64,000 bases of DNA from JAIBJN01 sp963775395 (GCA_963775395.1 CAVZIX010000017.1:1-64000); one strand, 5' to 3'; counted from the first letter of the stretch, positions 9,165-18,533 are shown. Notes: generated by a model not told the origin, from the letters alone. Program-made: numbers and translations.

Positions 9165-10493
9165 ATGGAACCGTCGGAGCGCTCGTGGGGGATCACGCCC
9201 GTCCCCGACCGGCTGCGCACGCTCTCGCTGCTCGACGTCGGACTGCTCTGGGGCAATCTCGGCGTCAGCCTGCTCGTCCTGTTCACGGGAACGTTCCTGG
9301 CCGGGCTGGGGCTGCAGCGCGCGCTTCTCGCCACGGTCGTGGGCGCGGTTCTGGGGACGGCGCTTCTCGGCCTCGCCGGGCTGATCGGCTTCGAGCGCCG
9401 CGTCCCCGGGATGGTGCTCATGCGCGACCCGCTCGGGCACCGCGGCTCGTATGCGCCCACGGGCTTGAACGTCGCCCAGAACCTGGGCTGGGCGGTGTTC
9501 GAGCTCTACGTCATGTCGCTCGCCGCGAGCGCGCTCACGGATCAGCTCTTCGGCTTCGAGGCTCGCTGGGCGTGGGTCCTGGCCTTCGGGGCGCTGACCG
9601 CCTGGCTGGCGCTGGCCGGGCCGATCTCATTCGTCCGGCGCTACGTGCGTCGCTTCGCCGTCTGGGCGGTCGCAGCCTCCCTCGGGTACCTCGTCTGGTG
9701 GGCGCTCGACGGCGCCGACGCCGGCGCGCTCTGGTCAGCACCGGGCGAGGGCGGGATCACGTTCTGGCAGGGCGTTGACCTCACCGTCGCGATGGCGGCG
9801 TCGTGGCTTCCGCTGGCGGCCGACTACACGCGCTTCTCGCGGAGCGGGCGCGCGGCGTTCTGGGGAACGTCGGTGGGCTACTTCGTCCCACTCGTCCTCC
9901 TCTACGGCCTCGGCGTCCTGCTGGCACTCTCGCGCGGCCTGGCTGAGCCGAGCGCCATCTTCACGGCCATCGCGGCCGGGGGCGCGGCCAGCGCGTTCGC
10001 GCTCCTCGCACTGACCGTGGACGAGAGCGACGAGCCATTTGCGAACGTGTACTCGGCGGCCGTCTCGCTCCAGAACATCCTTCCCTGGGCTTCACAGCGG
10101 TTCCTCGTCGTGGTCGTCGCCGGCGCCGCGACGCTCGGAGCGGGCCTGGTCGACATCCTGGCGTACGAGACGTTCCTGCTCCTGCTCGGCTCCTTCTTCG
10201 TACCGCTCTTCGGCGTTCTGGCCGCCGACTACCTGCTGGGCGCGGGTCGCCCGGTGGACGTGCGCTGGAGCGGGCTCGCGGCCTGGGCGGCCGGATTCGG
10301 GCTCTTCCAGTGGATCCACCCCATCGGCCCGGCCTGGTGGGTCGACCAGGTCGCGCGCGTCCCGGGCGCGGGAGACGCCACCATCGGCGCGTCGCTGCCC
10401 GCGTTCGCGCTCGCCTTCGCCCTCTACGCAGGCGTACGCTCCGCGCATGCGCCGCTTGGGCGTCGTCGGGCTCGTCTCGCTGGATCGCGTTGA
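9165..10493 (+). CDS. cytX: NCS1-family transporter, CytX-like (predicted hydroxymethylpyrimidine permease)
   Basis: 442 residues with about 12 hydrophobic spans. The N-terminal half contains the NCS1-typical LLWGNLGVSLLVLFTGTFL and GLNVAQNLGWAVFELYVM; a later segment has LPLAADYTRFSR. The family imports nucleobases, allantoin, hydantoin and pyrimidines by cation coupling. Placement directly behind a TPP riboswitch is the usual mark of CytX, the predicted importer of the thiamin pyrimidine HMP. I place the start at ATG 9165, four bases after GGGAGG; the ATG at 9144 lies within the aptamer. The 3' end overlaps the next gene by 47 bases. Confidence 0.88.
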   Translation: MEPSERSWGITPVPDRLRTLSLLDVGLLWGNLGVSLLVLFTGTFLAGLGLQRALLATVVGAVLGTALLGLAGLIGFERRVPGMVLMRDPLGHRGSYAPTGLNVAQNLGWAVFELYVMSLAASALTDQLFGFEARWAWVLAFGALTAWLALAGPISFVRRYVRRFAVWAVAASLGYLVWWALDGADAGALWSAPGEGGITFWQGVDLTVAMAASWLPLAADYTRFSRSGRAAFWGTSVGYFVPLVLLYGLGVLLALSRGLAEPSAIFTAIAAGGAASAFALLALTVDESDEPFANVYSAAVSLQNILPWASQRFLVVVVAGAATLGAGLVDILAYETFLLLLGSFFVPLFGVLAADYLLGAGRPVDVRWSGLAAWAAGFGLFQWIHPIGPAWWVDQVARVPGAGDATIGASLPAFALAFALYAGVRSAHAPLGRRRARLAGSR

Positions 10494-11250
10494 CGGCGGC
10501 ATTCCCCGCCTCGGCGGCGCGCCGGTGTACGCGGCGCGTGCCCTTCGCCTGCTCGGCCACCCGGCCGTCATGGCCACCAAGGTGGCGGACGAGGACCGCC
10601 CCCGGCTGAGCGTGCTGGGCGTCCCGGTGGTCGCGCAGCCGGCCACGCAGACGATCGGGTTCCGCATCGAGAACGACGGCGATTCGCGCCATATGGAGAT
10701 CGACTCGCTGGGAGATCCATTCACCCCGGCGGACGTGAGCGGGTGGCTCGCGCGCGCGCTCGCCGACGCCGACTGGGTGCACGCGGGACCGCTGACACGC
10801 GAGGACTTCCCTGCGGAGACGCTCGCCGCCCTCGCCCGCGCGCACGTGATCTCGTTCGACGGGCAGGGCCTCGTCAGGCGACCGCAGGTCGGCGAGCTCG
10901 TCCTGGACGCCGACTACGACCCCGACGTCCTCGAGCACGTGGACGTCCTCAAGCTCGCGCACGACGAGCTCGAGGCGCTGGGGCTCGAGCTGGAGGAGAG
11001 CGCGCTCGCGTCGCTCGGCGTCCGGGAGGTCGTGGTCACGCTCGGCCCGACGGGAGCGGTCGTCTACGCGGACGGCGTCGCCGAGCACGTCCCGACGATC
11101 CCGCTCGAGGGCATCGACCCGACGGGTGCCGGTGACTCGTGGACGACCTCGTACCTCGCGTACCGGCGGCGGAGGCATTCGCCCGTGTCGGCCGCACGGC
11201 TGGCCAACGGCGCCGTCAGCGCCATGCTCGGGAGGCGGAAGGGCCGCTGA
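10447..11250 (+). CDS. PfkB/ribokinase-family kinase linked to thiamin precursor transport
   Basis: 267 residues, short for a ribokinase. N-terminal glycines GGAPVYAARALRLLG match the substrate-binding GG motif, and the C-terminal signature is DPTGAGDSWTTSYLAYR, containing the catalytic-base Asp of the family. The gene overlaps the end of the transporter gene by 47 bases and so shares the TPP-controlled transcript. A role in phosphorylating hydroxymethylpyrimidine or another thiamin precursor brought in by the transporter is an inference from that linkage; the protein is not obviously ThiD. A sugar or nucleoside kinase is the alternative. Confidence 0.75.
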   Translation: MRRLGVVGLVSLDRVDGGIPRLGGAPVYAARALRLLGHPAVMATKVADEDRPRLSVLGVPVVAQPATQTIGFRIENDGDSRHMEIDSLGDPFTPADVSGWLARALADADWVHAGPLTREDFPAETLAALARAHVISFDGQGLVRRPQVGELVLDADYDPDVLEHVDVLKLAHDELEALGLELEESALASLGVREVVVTLGPTGAVVYADGVAEHVPTIPLEGIDPTGAGDSWTTSYLAYRRRRHSPVSAARLANGAVSAMLGRRKGR

Positions 11251-11660
11251 TCGTCATCGCCGGCTGCGACGACGGCACCTACCTCGTCGAGGTCGGCGCC
11301 ACTGCGGACGAGGATCAGGTCGCAGGCCACCAGCCCGGCGGCGCCGTGGAGCGCGAGCGCCCACTGGGTCTCGCGCCGTCGTGGGCGGCCGGACGAGTCC
11401 TGGACGTCGACGCGGTCGGCTCGACGATCGTGATCCTCGTCGACCGGCGGCCGCCGCTCCTCGTCTCCCACGACGGCGGCCAGACCTGGAATGAACGCGG
11501 CGCCGGCCTCCCGCCCGGGCACGCGGTCGCGCTCGGCGAGAACCCCGACCACGTCCTCTACGGCGCCCGCAACCGCCTGCACGTCTCCGGCGACGGCGGC
11601 CGCTTCTGGCGCGCCCTGGCGGTCGAGCTCCCGGAGATCAGGGACGTGGCCTGGGGCTAG
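11247..11660 (+). CDS. Hypothetical protein with BNR/sialidase-type repeats
   Basis: About 137 residues. Two Asp-box-like motifs, SHDGGQTWNER and SGDGGRFWRAL, suggest a fragment of a beta-propeller fold, as seen in photosystem-assembly-like and glycosidase-like proteins. The start is uncertain: no ATG or GTG precedes the conserved-looking VIAGCDDGTYLVEV, but a CTG at 11247 overlaps the kinase stop and follows a purine-rich ggaggcggaagg. It is the third gene behind the TPP riboswitch. The stretch around residues 18-40 (DEDQVAGHQPGGAVERE) looks unlike the rest and may hide a local pair of frame errors. Confidence 0.5.
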   Translation: MIVIAGCDDGTYLVEVGATADEDQVAGHQPGGAVERERPLGLAPSWAAGRVLDVDAVGSTIVILVDRRPPLLVSHDGGQTWNERGAGLPPGHAVALGENPDHVLYGARNRLHVSGDGGRFWRALAVELPEIRDVAWG

Positions 11661-11673
11661 CCCCAAGGGCCAT

Positions 11674-11805
11674 GTCCGGGGTCAGACCCCGGACGTGTCT
11701 CGAAGGGACAGCGGAATGCCGCGGAAGCGGCATGGCACGACCTCACGGCCGCAGATGCAGGCGACGAATGGACGTCTCCTGCGGACACGCCAGGGGTCAG
11801 ACCCT
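11674..11805. repeat. Intergenic hairpin repeat cluster with GGGGTCAGACCCC core
   Basis: The gap between convergent genes (11661-11828) holds two copies of a palindromic unit. Copy one has arms GTCCGGGG and CCCCGGAC (11674-11694), copy two has CCAGGG and CCCTGG (11788-11805); each has the core GGGTCAGACCC and is followed by GGACGTGTCTC. Between them lies a third hairpin, ATGCCGC-GGAA-GCGGCAT at 11716-11733. A related 37-38-base copy is found inside pgi on the opposite orientation. The arrangement resembles a REP-type dispersed element; it may also end transcription from both sides. Confidence 0.7.
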
Positions 11806-11828
11806 GGACGTGTCTCCGGGAGCCAGGT

Positions 11829-12678
11829 CTAGAAGCTGAACTCGCCGCGGGCGACTATGACCGCCGAACCGCCGCACTCGACCTTCTCGATGCGTGTCGG
11901 GCGTGCCCTCGGCGCGGGCGTAGAGAGTGCTCGGGCGGCCGACCTCGACGCCCTGGCTGATCTCGATCTCCTGGCCGAACTCGATGCGGCCATGGCGAGC
12001 CAGGTGCACGGCGAGCGGCCCGGCCGCGGAGCCCGTCGCCGGGTCCTCCGCTACGCCGTCCGCCGGGGCGAACATCCGGTTCTTCCAACGCTTCCCGGAG
12101 CCCGCGAAGCAGTTGACACCGACGATGCCGGTGAGGTGCACGAGCGTGTTGAGGTCGGGCTCGAGCGCGGCGACGGCCTCCTCGCTCGGCAGGCCCACGT
12201 AGACGTGCCTGATCCCGAGGTCGTAGAGCTCGACCGGCAGCTCCGACCGCTCGACTCCGACGGCCCTCAGGAGCTCGTCCGCCCGGTCGTACTCCTCGAT
12301 CCTCGGAATGGGCTGCGACATGCGCCCGAAGACGATCCGCCCGCTGTCGTCGCGGTCGAGCGTGATCGGCACGAGGCCGGCTCCGGTCTCGAGGCGGATC
12401 TCCGCGAGCTGAAGCGGCCCGGCGAGCACGAACGCCGTCCCGAGAACCGGATGGCCGGCGAACGGCAGCTCCGAGGTCGGCGTGAAGATCCGGACGCGAG
12501 CATGGCCCTCGCCCTCGGGCTTGTAGACGAAGACCGTCTCCGAGAAATTGATCTCCCGCGCGAGCGGCTGGAGCTGCTCCTCGGGGATCTCCCGCGCGTC
12601 CGTGAAGACCGCGAGCTGGTTGCCGGCAAGCGGGCGGTCGGTGAAGACGTCCGCAACCACGTAGCGGAAGGTCGCCAC
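11829..12678 (-). CDS. PhzF-family isomerase/epimerase (frame break near 11900)
   Basis: About 282 residues after repair. The N-terminal half has VFTDRPLAGNQLAVF and the family's conserved Glu in NFSETVFVY (near residue 47); the second conserved acid motif is DPATGSAAGPLAVH. FTPTSELPFAGHP is also diagnostic. PhzF-type enzymes catalyse proton-shift isomerisations and are often of unknown function outside phenazine operons; no phenazine genes are here. After TPD one extra A near 11899 shifts the frame; without it the end reads RIEKVECGGSAVIVARGEFSF and stops at 11829. The gene diverges from the MMPL exporter with a 66-base gap. Confidence 0.85.
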
Positions 12679-12744
12679 GACGCTAGTAAATCAGCCGACC
12701 GGCTCCACCGGATCCAAACTGGCGGCCTCTTCGTTGATCCTTCC

Positions 12745-14946
12745 GTGGGGACGCGGGCCTTCTCTCAGCTTGTCGTACGCCTGCGCTGGCTCGTCGTGGC
12801 CGCGTGGATCGTGGGCGCCGTCGCGGCGACGCTCTATCTGCCGAGCCTCCAGGACGCCGAGAGCTCGAGGCTCTCCGACCTCGTCCCCGAGGACGCCGAG
12901 GCGGTGGAGACCGGACGGCGCTCCGCCGAGCTCTTCGACGTCCCCGTCATTTCGCAGACGGCGGTCGTCCAGCGCGACCCGAACGGGCTGGGCGTGGAGG
13001 CGCAGGCCCGCGTCGCCGAGCGTGCGCTCGAGGCCCGCGAGCGGGAGGACGACGGGATCACGTTCGCGCTCCCCCTCCTCAACACGCTTCGGCTCCTCCC
13101 GGGCGCACGCGAGGACTCGACGACCGCGATCACGTTCCTCTTCTTCGAGGGCGAGACGTCGATCGGCGACGAAACCAGCCTCGCCCGCAACTGGGCTGCC
13201 GCCGAAGCCGGCCAGCCGGACGACGCGCTCGTCGGAGTCACGGGGAGCGTCCCGGCCCGGCTAGCCGAGTGGGAGGAGATCGACAGCAACCTCCCGTGGG
13301 TGACCCTCGCGACCGTGCTGATCGTCTTCGCGATCCTGGGCCTGAACTTCCGCGCCGTCGGCGCGCCGCTCGTCACGCTTGCCGCAGCGGCCGTCGCCTA
13401 CCTCGTCTCGATCCGCGTCGCGCCGTGGGTCGGCGAGCAGGCCGGCGTCGCAATGCCGAGCGACGTCGAGCCGATCATGGTCGTGCTCCTGCTCGGGATC
13501 GTCACCGACTACTCCGTCTTCTTCCTCGCGGGGATGCGCCGTCGGCTTGTCGAGGGCGAGCATCGCGTCGACGCAGCCCTGCACGCGACGGCGCTCAACC
13601 TCCCGATCGTCGTCACGGCGGGGCTGATCGTGGCCTGCGGCGCGGCCGCCCTTCTCGCCGGGCGGCTCGAGTTCTTCAGGGCCTTCGGGCCGGGCATGGC
13701 ACTGACCGTCCTCGTAGGGCTCGCGGTCTCCATCACCCTCGTCCCCGCGCTGCTGGCTATCTTCGGCCGCGGCCTCTTCTGGCCCTCGGTCGACCGGCCC
13801 GAGCGCAAGGAGCCGGAAGCAGAGCCTGCCCAGCGCACCGGCACATGGCGGGACACGCTCGCGGAGTTCGCCACGTCGAAGCCGGTCGCGATCGTGGTCG
13901 TCGCGATCGCACTCGGGGTCGTCGCGCTCGCGAGCAAGAGCCTCACGAACCTGGAGCTCGGCTTCACATCGATCCGCGGCCTGCCTTCCGACACCGAGGA
14001 GCGGAGGGCAGCAGAGGCCGCCGGACAGGGGTTTGCGCCGGGGATCCTCGCGCCGACCGTGCTGCTCGTGGAGCAGGAGAGCGGGCCGCCCGACCTCGAA
14101 GCGCTCGGCCGGGTCGAGCGGGCGCTGGAGGAGCAGCCCGGTATCGCAGGGGTCGTCGGGCCCGGCGACACGATCGCCACCGAGATCCCCAGCCTCGTCG
14201 TCTCGGAGACCGCGCCGGCCGCCCGCTTTCTGATCGTCCTTTCCGACGAGCCCCACGGCGGCCCTGCCATCGACACGCTCGAGCGCCTGCGCGAGGAGGT
14301 CCCGCGCCTGCTGGACGAGAACGGCCTCGGCACCGCCAGCGCCGGCTTCACCGGCGAGACCGCGCTCGCCGCCGAGACCGTCCGGACGCTGACCGGAGAC
14401 CTCGCGCGCATCGCGCTGGCCGCGCTCGCGGTCAACTTCCTGCTCCTCCTCCTCTTCCTCCGCGCCCTCGTCGCGCCGCTCTACCTCCTGCTCGCGAGCG
14501 CGCTCGCGTTCACCGCGACGCTCGGCCTGACCACGTTCGTCTTCCAGACGCTGCTCGGCAACGAGGAGCTGACGTACTACGTGCCCTTCGCCGTCGCCGT
14601 CCTGCTCGTCTCGCTCGGGTCGGACTACAACGTCTTCCTCGTCGGGCGCATCTGGCAGGAGGCCGAGCACGTCGACGTCCGCAGGGCGATCGCGATCGCC
14701 GCGCCGCGCGCCTCACGGACGATCGCCGTCGCAGGGCTCGCCCTCGCGCTCAGCTTCGCCACGCTGGCGATCATCCCGCTGCGCCAGTTCCGCGAGTTCG
14801 CCTTCGCGATGACGGTCGGCGTCCTCCTCGACGCCTTCGTCATTCGCGCGCTGCTCGTGCCCGCGCTGGTCTCGCTCTTCGGCGACCTCTCCTGGTGGCC
14901 GGCGCGACGGCGCGTGGCGGCAAAGAGCGAGACGCAGCCTTCCTGA
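12745..14946 (+). CDS. MMPL/RND-superfamily transporter
   Basis: About 733 residues from GTG 12745. The layout is one transmembrane helix (RWLVVAAWIVGAVAATLYL), a large outer domain, a cluster of five or so helices, then a duplicate of this pattern. The proton-relay regions have TDYSVFFLAGMRRR in repeat one and GSDYNVFLVGRIWQEA in repeat two, as in MmpL lipid exporters. Family members export lipids or hydrophobic compounds using the proton gradient. The upstream open frame to 11857 overlaps PhzF and has no membrane character, so the later GTG is preferred. It is followed at 38 bases by an ABC exporter pair. Confidence 0.9.
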   Translation: MGTRAFSQLVVRLRWLVVAAWIVGAVAATLYLPSLQDAESSRLSDLVPEDAEAVETGRRSAELFDVPVISQTAVVQRDPNGLGVEAQARVAERALEAREREDDGITFALPLLNTLRLLPGAREDSTTAITFLFFEGETSIGDETSLARNWAAAEAGQPDDALVGVTGSVPARLAEWEEIDSNLPWVTLATVLIVFAILGLNFRAVGAPLVTLAAAAVAYLVSIRVAPWVGEQAGVAMPSDVEPIMVVLLLGIVTDYSVFFLAGMRRRLVEGEHRVDAALHATALNLPIVVTAGLIVACGAAALLAGRLEFFRAFGPGMALTVLVGLAVSITLVPALLAIFGRGLFWPSVDRPERKEPEAEPAQRTGTWRDTLAEFATSKPVAIVVVAIALGVVALASKSLTNLELGFTSIRGLPSDTEERRAAEAAGQGFAPGILAPTVLLVEQESGPPDLEALGRVERALEEQPGIAGVVGPGDTIATEIPSLVVSETAPAARFLIVLSDEPHGGPAIDTLERLREEVPRLLDENGLGTASAGFTGETALAAETVRTLTGDLARIALAALAVNFLLLLLFLRALVAPLYLLLASALAFTATLGLTTFVFQTLLGNEELTYYVPFAVAVLLVSLGSDYNVFLVGRIWQEAEHVDVRRAIAIAAPRASRTIAVAGLALALSFATLAIIPLRQFREFAFAMTVGVLLDAFVIRALLVPALVSLFGDLSWWPARRRVAAKSETQPS

Positions 14947-14983
14947 CCGGGCCGGACGCGGCCCACCGATATCCTCGCCAGCC

Positions 14984-15836
14984 GTGAGCGCGATCACGGT
15001 CTCGGGCCTGCGCAAGGCGTACGGCGAGCGTGAGGTCCTGCACGGCATCTCCTTCACGGTGGAGACCGGGGAGGTGTTCGCCCTGCTCGGCCCCAACGGC
15101 GCCGGCAAGACGACGACGGTCGAGATCCTCGAGGGCTACCGCCGGCGCGACGGCGGCGACGTCGCGCGCGCTCGGCGTCGACCCGGGACGTGCCGGAAGC
15201 GACTTCCGCGCCCGCATCGGGATCGTCCTCCAGTCCTCCGCCGTCTACCACCTCCTGACCGTCAGGGAGATCGTGGCGCTCTTCGCCGGCTACTACCCGT
15301 CGCCGCGGCAGCCCGACGAGGTGATCGACCTGGTCGGCCTGGCCGAGAAGCGCGGCGCGCGCGTCCGGACGCTCTCCGGCGGGCAGCTGCGTCGCCTCGA
15401 CCTCGCGCTGGCCCTCGTCGGCGACCCCGAGCTCGTGTTCCTCGACGAGCCGACCACCGGATTCGACCCGGCCGCGCGGCGGCAGGCGTGGGACACGATC
15501 CGCGACCTCCGGTCGCTGGGCAAGAGCATCCTGCTGACGACGCACTACATGGAGGAGGCGCAGCGCCTCGCGGACCGCGTCGCCATCCTGCGGTCGGGCG
15601 AGATCGTCGGCACCGGCTCTCCGCAGGAGCTCCTCTCGGGCAATGCGTCCGTCGAGATCCGCTTCCGGCGCAACGGGAGCGACACCGTCATCGCCACCGA
15701 GGAGCCGACGCGCGTGCTCCACGAGCTGACCGCGCAGGCGCTCGCAGACGGCGTCGAGCTCGAAGGGCTCGAGGTGCACCGGCGGACGCTCGAGGACGTC
15801 TACCTCGAGCTGACGCGCGAGGAGGGCGACGGGTGA
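14984..15836 (+). CDS. ABC-2-type exporter ATPase (frame break near 15167)
   Basis: The N-terminal part from GTG 14984 has VSGLRKAYGEREVLHGISF and Walker A GPNGAGKTTT. After one extra base in the alternating GC run at 15163-15172 the frame continues with RALGVDPGRAGSDFRARIG, a Q-loop Gln (VLQSSAVYHLLTVRE), signature LSGGQLRRLDLALAL, Walker B LVFLDEPTTGFDP and the switch His in LLTTHYMEEAQ. About 283 residues when repaired. Such ATPases power export of drugs, lipids or peptides together with the adjacent permease, whose GTG overlaps this stop by four bases. Confidence 0.88.
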
Positions 15837-16588
15837 GGCTCTTCCTCCACGAGCTGCGAGCCCAGCAGAAGCTCTTCTGGCGGAACCGTGAAGCCGCGTT
15901 CTTCAGCTTCCTCTTCCCCGTCCTCCTGCTCGTCCTCATCGGCTCGGTGTACGGCGACGAGCCGATCGAAGGCGTCGACGCCTCGACCTTCCTCCTCATC
16001 GGCCTCCTCGGCTACGGGGTGGCCGCGAACGCGTTCGCTGGCCTCGCCATCACGCTGGTCGTCCGGCGCGAGGCAGGCCTCTTGAAGCGAGTGCGCGGCA
16101 CGCCGCTGAGCCCGGCCACCTATCTGTCCGCCGTGATCGGCTCCACGGTCGTCGTCATCGGGCTGCAGGTCGTCGCGCAGCTTCTCCTCGGCGTCTTCTT
16201 GCTGGACGCCGACTGGCCGGAGCGGCCACTCGCCTTCGTCTTCGCGATCCTGACAGGCGCCGCCGCCTTCGCGGCCCTGGGGATCGCCATCACGACGATC
16301 GTCCGCACGGCCGAGGGCTCGTCCGCCGTCGTCAACGCCATCTATCTCCCGATGGCGTTCATCTCGGGGGTCTTCTTCTCCACCGAGGACATGCCCGCCT
16401 TCCTGGAGGCGATCTCCGAGGTGCTGCCGCTGACGTACTTCCTCGACCTCATCCGGGCGTCGTTCGCGACGGAGGCGGACTTCGCGGGCTCCGCCGTCGC
16501 GGCCGTGGTCGTCTGGGGCCTCGTGGGGCTCGCCGTCGCCATGCGGCGCTTCCGCTGGGAGCCGCGCGAAGGCGTCACGGGAGCCTAA
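15833..16588 (+). CDS. ABC-2-type transport permease
   Basis: 251 residues with six predicted helices, beginning LHELRAQQKLFWRNREAAFF and the first membrane span FLFPVLLLVLIGSVYG. The motif PLSPATYLSA and the final segments MAFISGVFF and EVLPLTYFLDLIRASF are the pattern of the ABC-2 membrane subunit. It forms a two-gene exporter with the overlapping ATPase. Nothing in the sequence identifies the cargo; the MMPL exporter upstream may belong to the same transcript. Confidence 0.9.
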   Translation: MRLFLHELRAQQKLFWRNREAAFFSFLFPVLLLVLIGSVYGDEPIEGVDASTFLLIGLLGYGVAANAFAGLAITLVVRREAGLLKRVRGTPLSPATYLSAVIGSTVVVIGLQVVAQLLLGVFLLDADWPERPLAFVFAILTGAAAFAALGIAITTIVRTAEGSSAVVNAIYLPMAFISGVFFSTEDMPAFLEAISEVLPLTYFLDLIRASFATEADFAGSAVAAVVVWGLVGLAVAMRRFRWEPREGVTGA

Positions 16589-16597
16589 GCACGCGAA

Positions 16598-16620
16598 GGG
16601 GGCCGGCTGAGCCGGCCCCC
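16598..16620. terminator. Bidirectional hairpin terminator
   Basis: A perfect 10-bp stem GGGGGCCGGC/GCCGGCCCCC with loop TGA sits 9 bases after the permease stop and 20 bases beyond the stop of the convergent hydrolase gene. There is no T-run on the plus side. Its position between two converging genes suggests it serves both. Confidence 0.75.
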
Positions 16621-16640
16621 TGTTCGCGCTCCCCCCGAGC

Positions 16641-18533
16641 CTAGAGCCCTGCTGCCTTGAGGGCAGCTTCGCCGCCCACGACGGGCAGCTCGAGCGTGGT
16701 CTTGGTCAGGTTGATGGCGATGTTGGCCCGCGTCTGGTCGGCCGTCGAGCCGTAGCCCGGGTAGCTGCCGACAACGACGAAGGCGAGTCGGTGCCCTGCC
16801 TTGACGATGTAGTCCTCGGGCAGGAGCGGGAAGTCGAAGTAGTACTCCTCACCCGGGATCAGGTCCTCGGGCGTGGTCAGCGAGTTCCGGTTCCGACCGT
16901 CGAGGATGCCCTTGGTGATCCGCTCGATCTCGGCCGTGACGGTCCGCGTCTCCGTCTGGAAGTAACACGGATTGTCGTTGGCGCTCGTCTCACCCCAGCA
17001 GTCCTCGGTCGTCAGCGTCCGGATTCCGTCGCCCACGTTCCACTGGACGCGGGTGTCGGTTCCCCAGTCGACGAGGAGGGCGCCGACGTTCGTGTCGATC
17101 TGATCGGCCGAGGCCGACAGCGAGACGAACGGCGTGCCGGAGATGCGGATGTCCTGAAGGAGCGGCGCGGTCAGGAAGACCCGGCGATTGGGCGTGACCG
17201 TCTCCAGGTTCGTCTGCATCGCGGTCTGGCTCTGGCTAGGTGTGTCCTGGAAGGTCTGCGTGACCCTCGGCTCGCCGGGACGCCGCTTCGGGCCGGTCTT
17301 CAGGAGGCCGGCCGTTGTCGGCCCGGTGTCCTGGATGCGGAGCTTGACCTTCTCAACGCCCGCGTCGGGCCAGGCCGAGTAGTCGGCGAAGACGCCGGCC
17401 GAGCGCTCGATCGTGACCTCGGGCTCGTTGTGGATGCCGTTCTTGATCCCCCACAGCTCGCTGTCGAACCAGCGGTGGATCGTGTCGACCCACACGGCGC
17501 GCCGGAAGTCGAACGGGTCGATGTGGCCCGTCTGCGTCAGCCACAGCTTCCGGCGCGTGTGCTTGAGCTCCTTCCACCACTTGGAGAAGTGGTCGGGGCG
17601 GACGTTCTCGTCGTTCGTGCCGTGCACGGCGAAGACGCTGGCCGTGACGTTGTCCGCGTCCGGCAGGTAGTCGCGCTCGGCCCAGAAGGGCGAGTAGTCG
17701 CCGTGCTCGTCCCCGTCGGTGGCTGCCATCGTCGCCCGGATTCCGGCGCAGTAGGCCCGCCGGTCGGGGTTCGTGACCGTGTTCGCGAGGCTGGACGGGT
17801 AGCTGTTCCCGCGCTGGATCACGCCGTTGGAGCGCGTGTAGTCGTACCAGCTCGAGATGGCCGAGATCGGGACGATCGTCGTCAGCCCTTCGACGCCGGT
17901 CGCGGCGGCAGCGTTGGCCAGCGTTCCGTCGTACGACTTGCCGATCATGCCCGCCTTGCCGGTGTGCCAGCCGGCGGTGACGACGTTGCCGTTCTTGTCA
18001 TGCGCGGTCTTTCGGCCCTGGAGCCAGTCGATCGCCATGACCGCGCTGCGGTTGTCCGCGGTCCCGCCGGTCACCGGGCAGCCGGTCGAGAAGCCCGTCC
18101 CGGCCATGTGCAGGTACATCATCGCGTAGCCGCGCGGGACGAAGTAGTTGTCGTAGAAGAGCGGCCACTTGTCGTTGATCCCGTCACCGTCGATGTCCGC
18201 GATGCACTCGCCCTCGTTTCCGCGACACACGGTCGTGTAGTACGGGCTCGCGTCCATGATCAGCGGAACCTTGAGGTCGCCGGCTGTTGCCGCCGGCCGG
18301 ATGATGTCCATCGCGATCTCGTCTGCGACGCCGTCGAGGTCGCTGTCGAAGTCGGCCGTCACCCACAGCCGCTCTCGAATCGCGTCGGCGTATCCGTACA
18401 CGGGTTGTGTGACGCCGCCCATGACGACGGGACCCGGCCCGTCCTCGGCAGCCAGGGCTGTCGGAGCCCCCACCGCAATCAGCAGCGTCAACGTGGCCGC
18501 AACCACGAGACGCCGGAGCCTGCCTGGCTTCAT
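16641..18533 (-). CDS. Secreted CocE/NonD hydrolase (Xaa-Pro dipeptidyl-peptidase S15 type)
   Basis: 630 residues from ATG 18533, which follows GGAGGGGGAGAC; an upstream ATG at 18557 has no such site. Residues 1-30 form a signal peptide (RRLVVAATLTLLIAVGAPT, then ALAA). The alpha/beta hydrolase core has the nucleophile Ser in GMIGKSYDGTLANA, an Asp in VHGTNDENVRPDH and a His in QTGHIDPFDF. The C-terminal jelly-roll part (GHRLAFVVVGSYP) is typical of S15 and CocE. DSDLDGVAD and DIDGDGIND are Asp-rich motifs that could bind calcium. It likely cleaves X-Pro peptides or esters outside the cell. Confidence 0.9.
   Translation of the reverse strand: MKPGRLRRLVVAATLTLLIAVGAPTALAAEDGPGPVVMGGVTQPVYGYADAIRERLWVTADFDSDLDGVADEIAMDIIRPAATAGDLKVPLIMDASPYYTTVCRGNEGECIADIDGDGINDKWPLFYDNYFVPRGYAMMYLHMAGTGFSTGCPVTGGTADNRSAVMAIDWLQGRKTAHDKNGNVVTAGWHTGKAGMIGKSYDGTLANAAAATGVEGLTTIVPISAISSWYDYTRSNGVIQRGNSYPSSLANTVTNPDRRAYCAGIRATMAATDGDEHGDYSPFWAERDYLPDADNVTASVFAVHGTNDENVRPDHFSKWWKELKHTRRKLWLTQTGHIDPFDFRRAVWVDTIHRWFDSELWGIKNGIHNEPEVTIERSAGVFADYSAWPDAGVEKVKLRIQDTGPTTAGLLKTGPKRRPGEPRVTQTFQDTPSQSQTAMQTNLETVTPNRRVFLTAPLLQDIRISGTPFVSLSASADQIDTNVGALLVDWGTDTRVQWNVGDGIRTLTTEDCWGETSANDNPCYFQTETRTVTAEIERITKGILDGRNRNSLTTPEDLIPGEEYYFDFPLLPEDYIVKAGHRLAFVVVGSYPGYGSTADQTRANIAINLTKTTLELPVVGGEAALKAAGL

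Noticed and set aside
11857..12744. An extended N-terminus for the MMPL exporter, reaching back through the PhzF gene.
   Set aside because: The extension is soluble, Arg-rich text antisense to PhzF; GTG 12745 directly precedes the first membrane helix.
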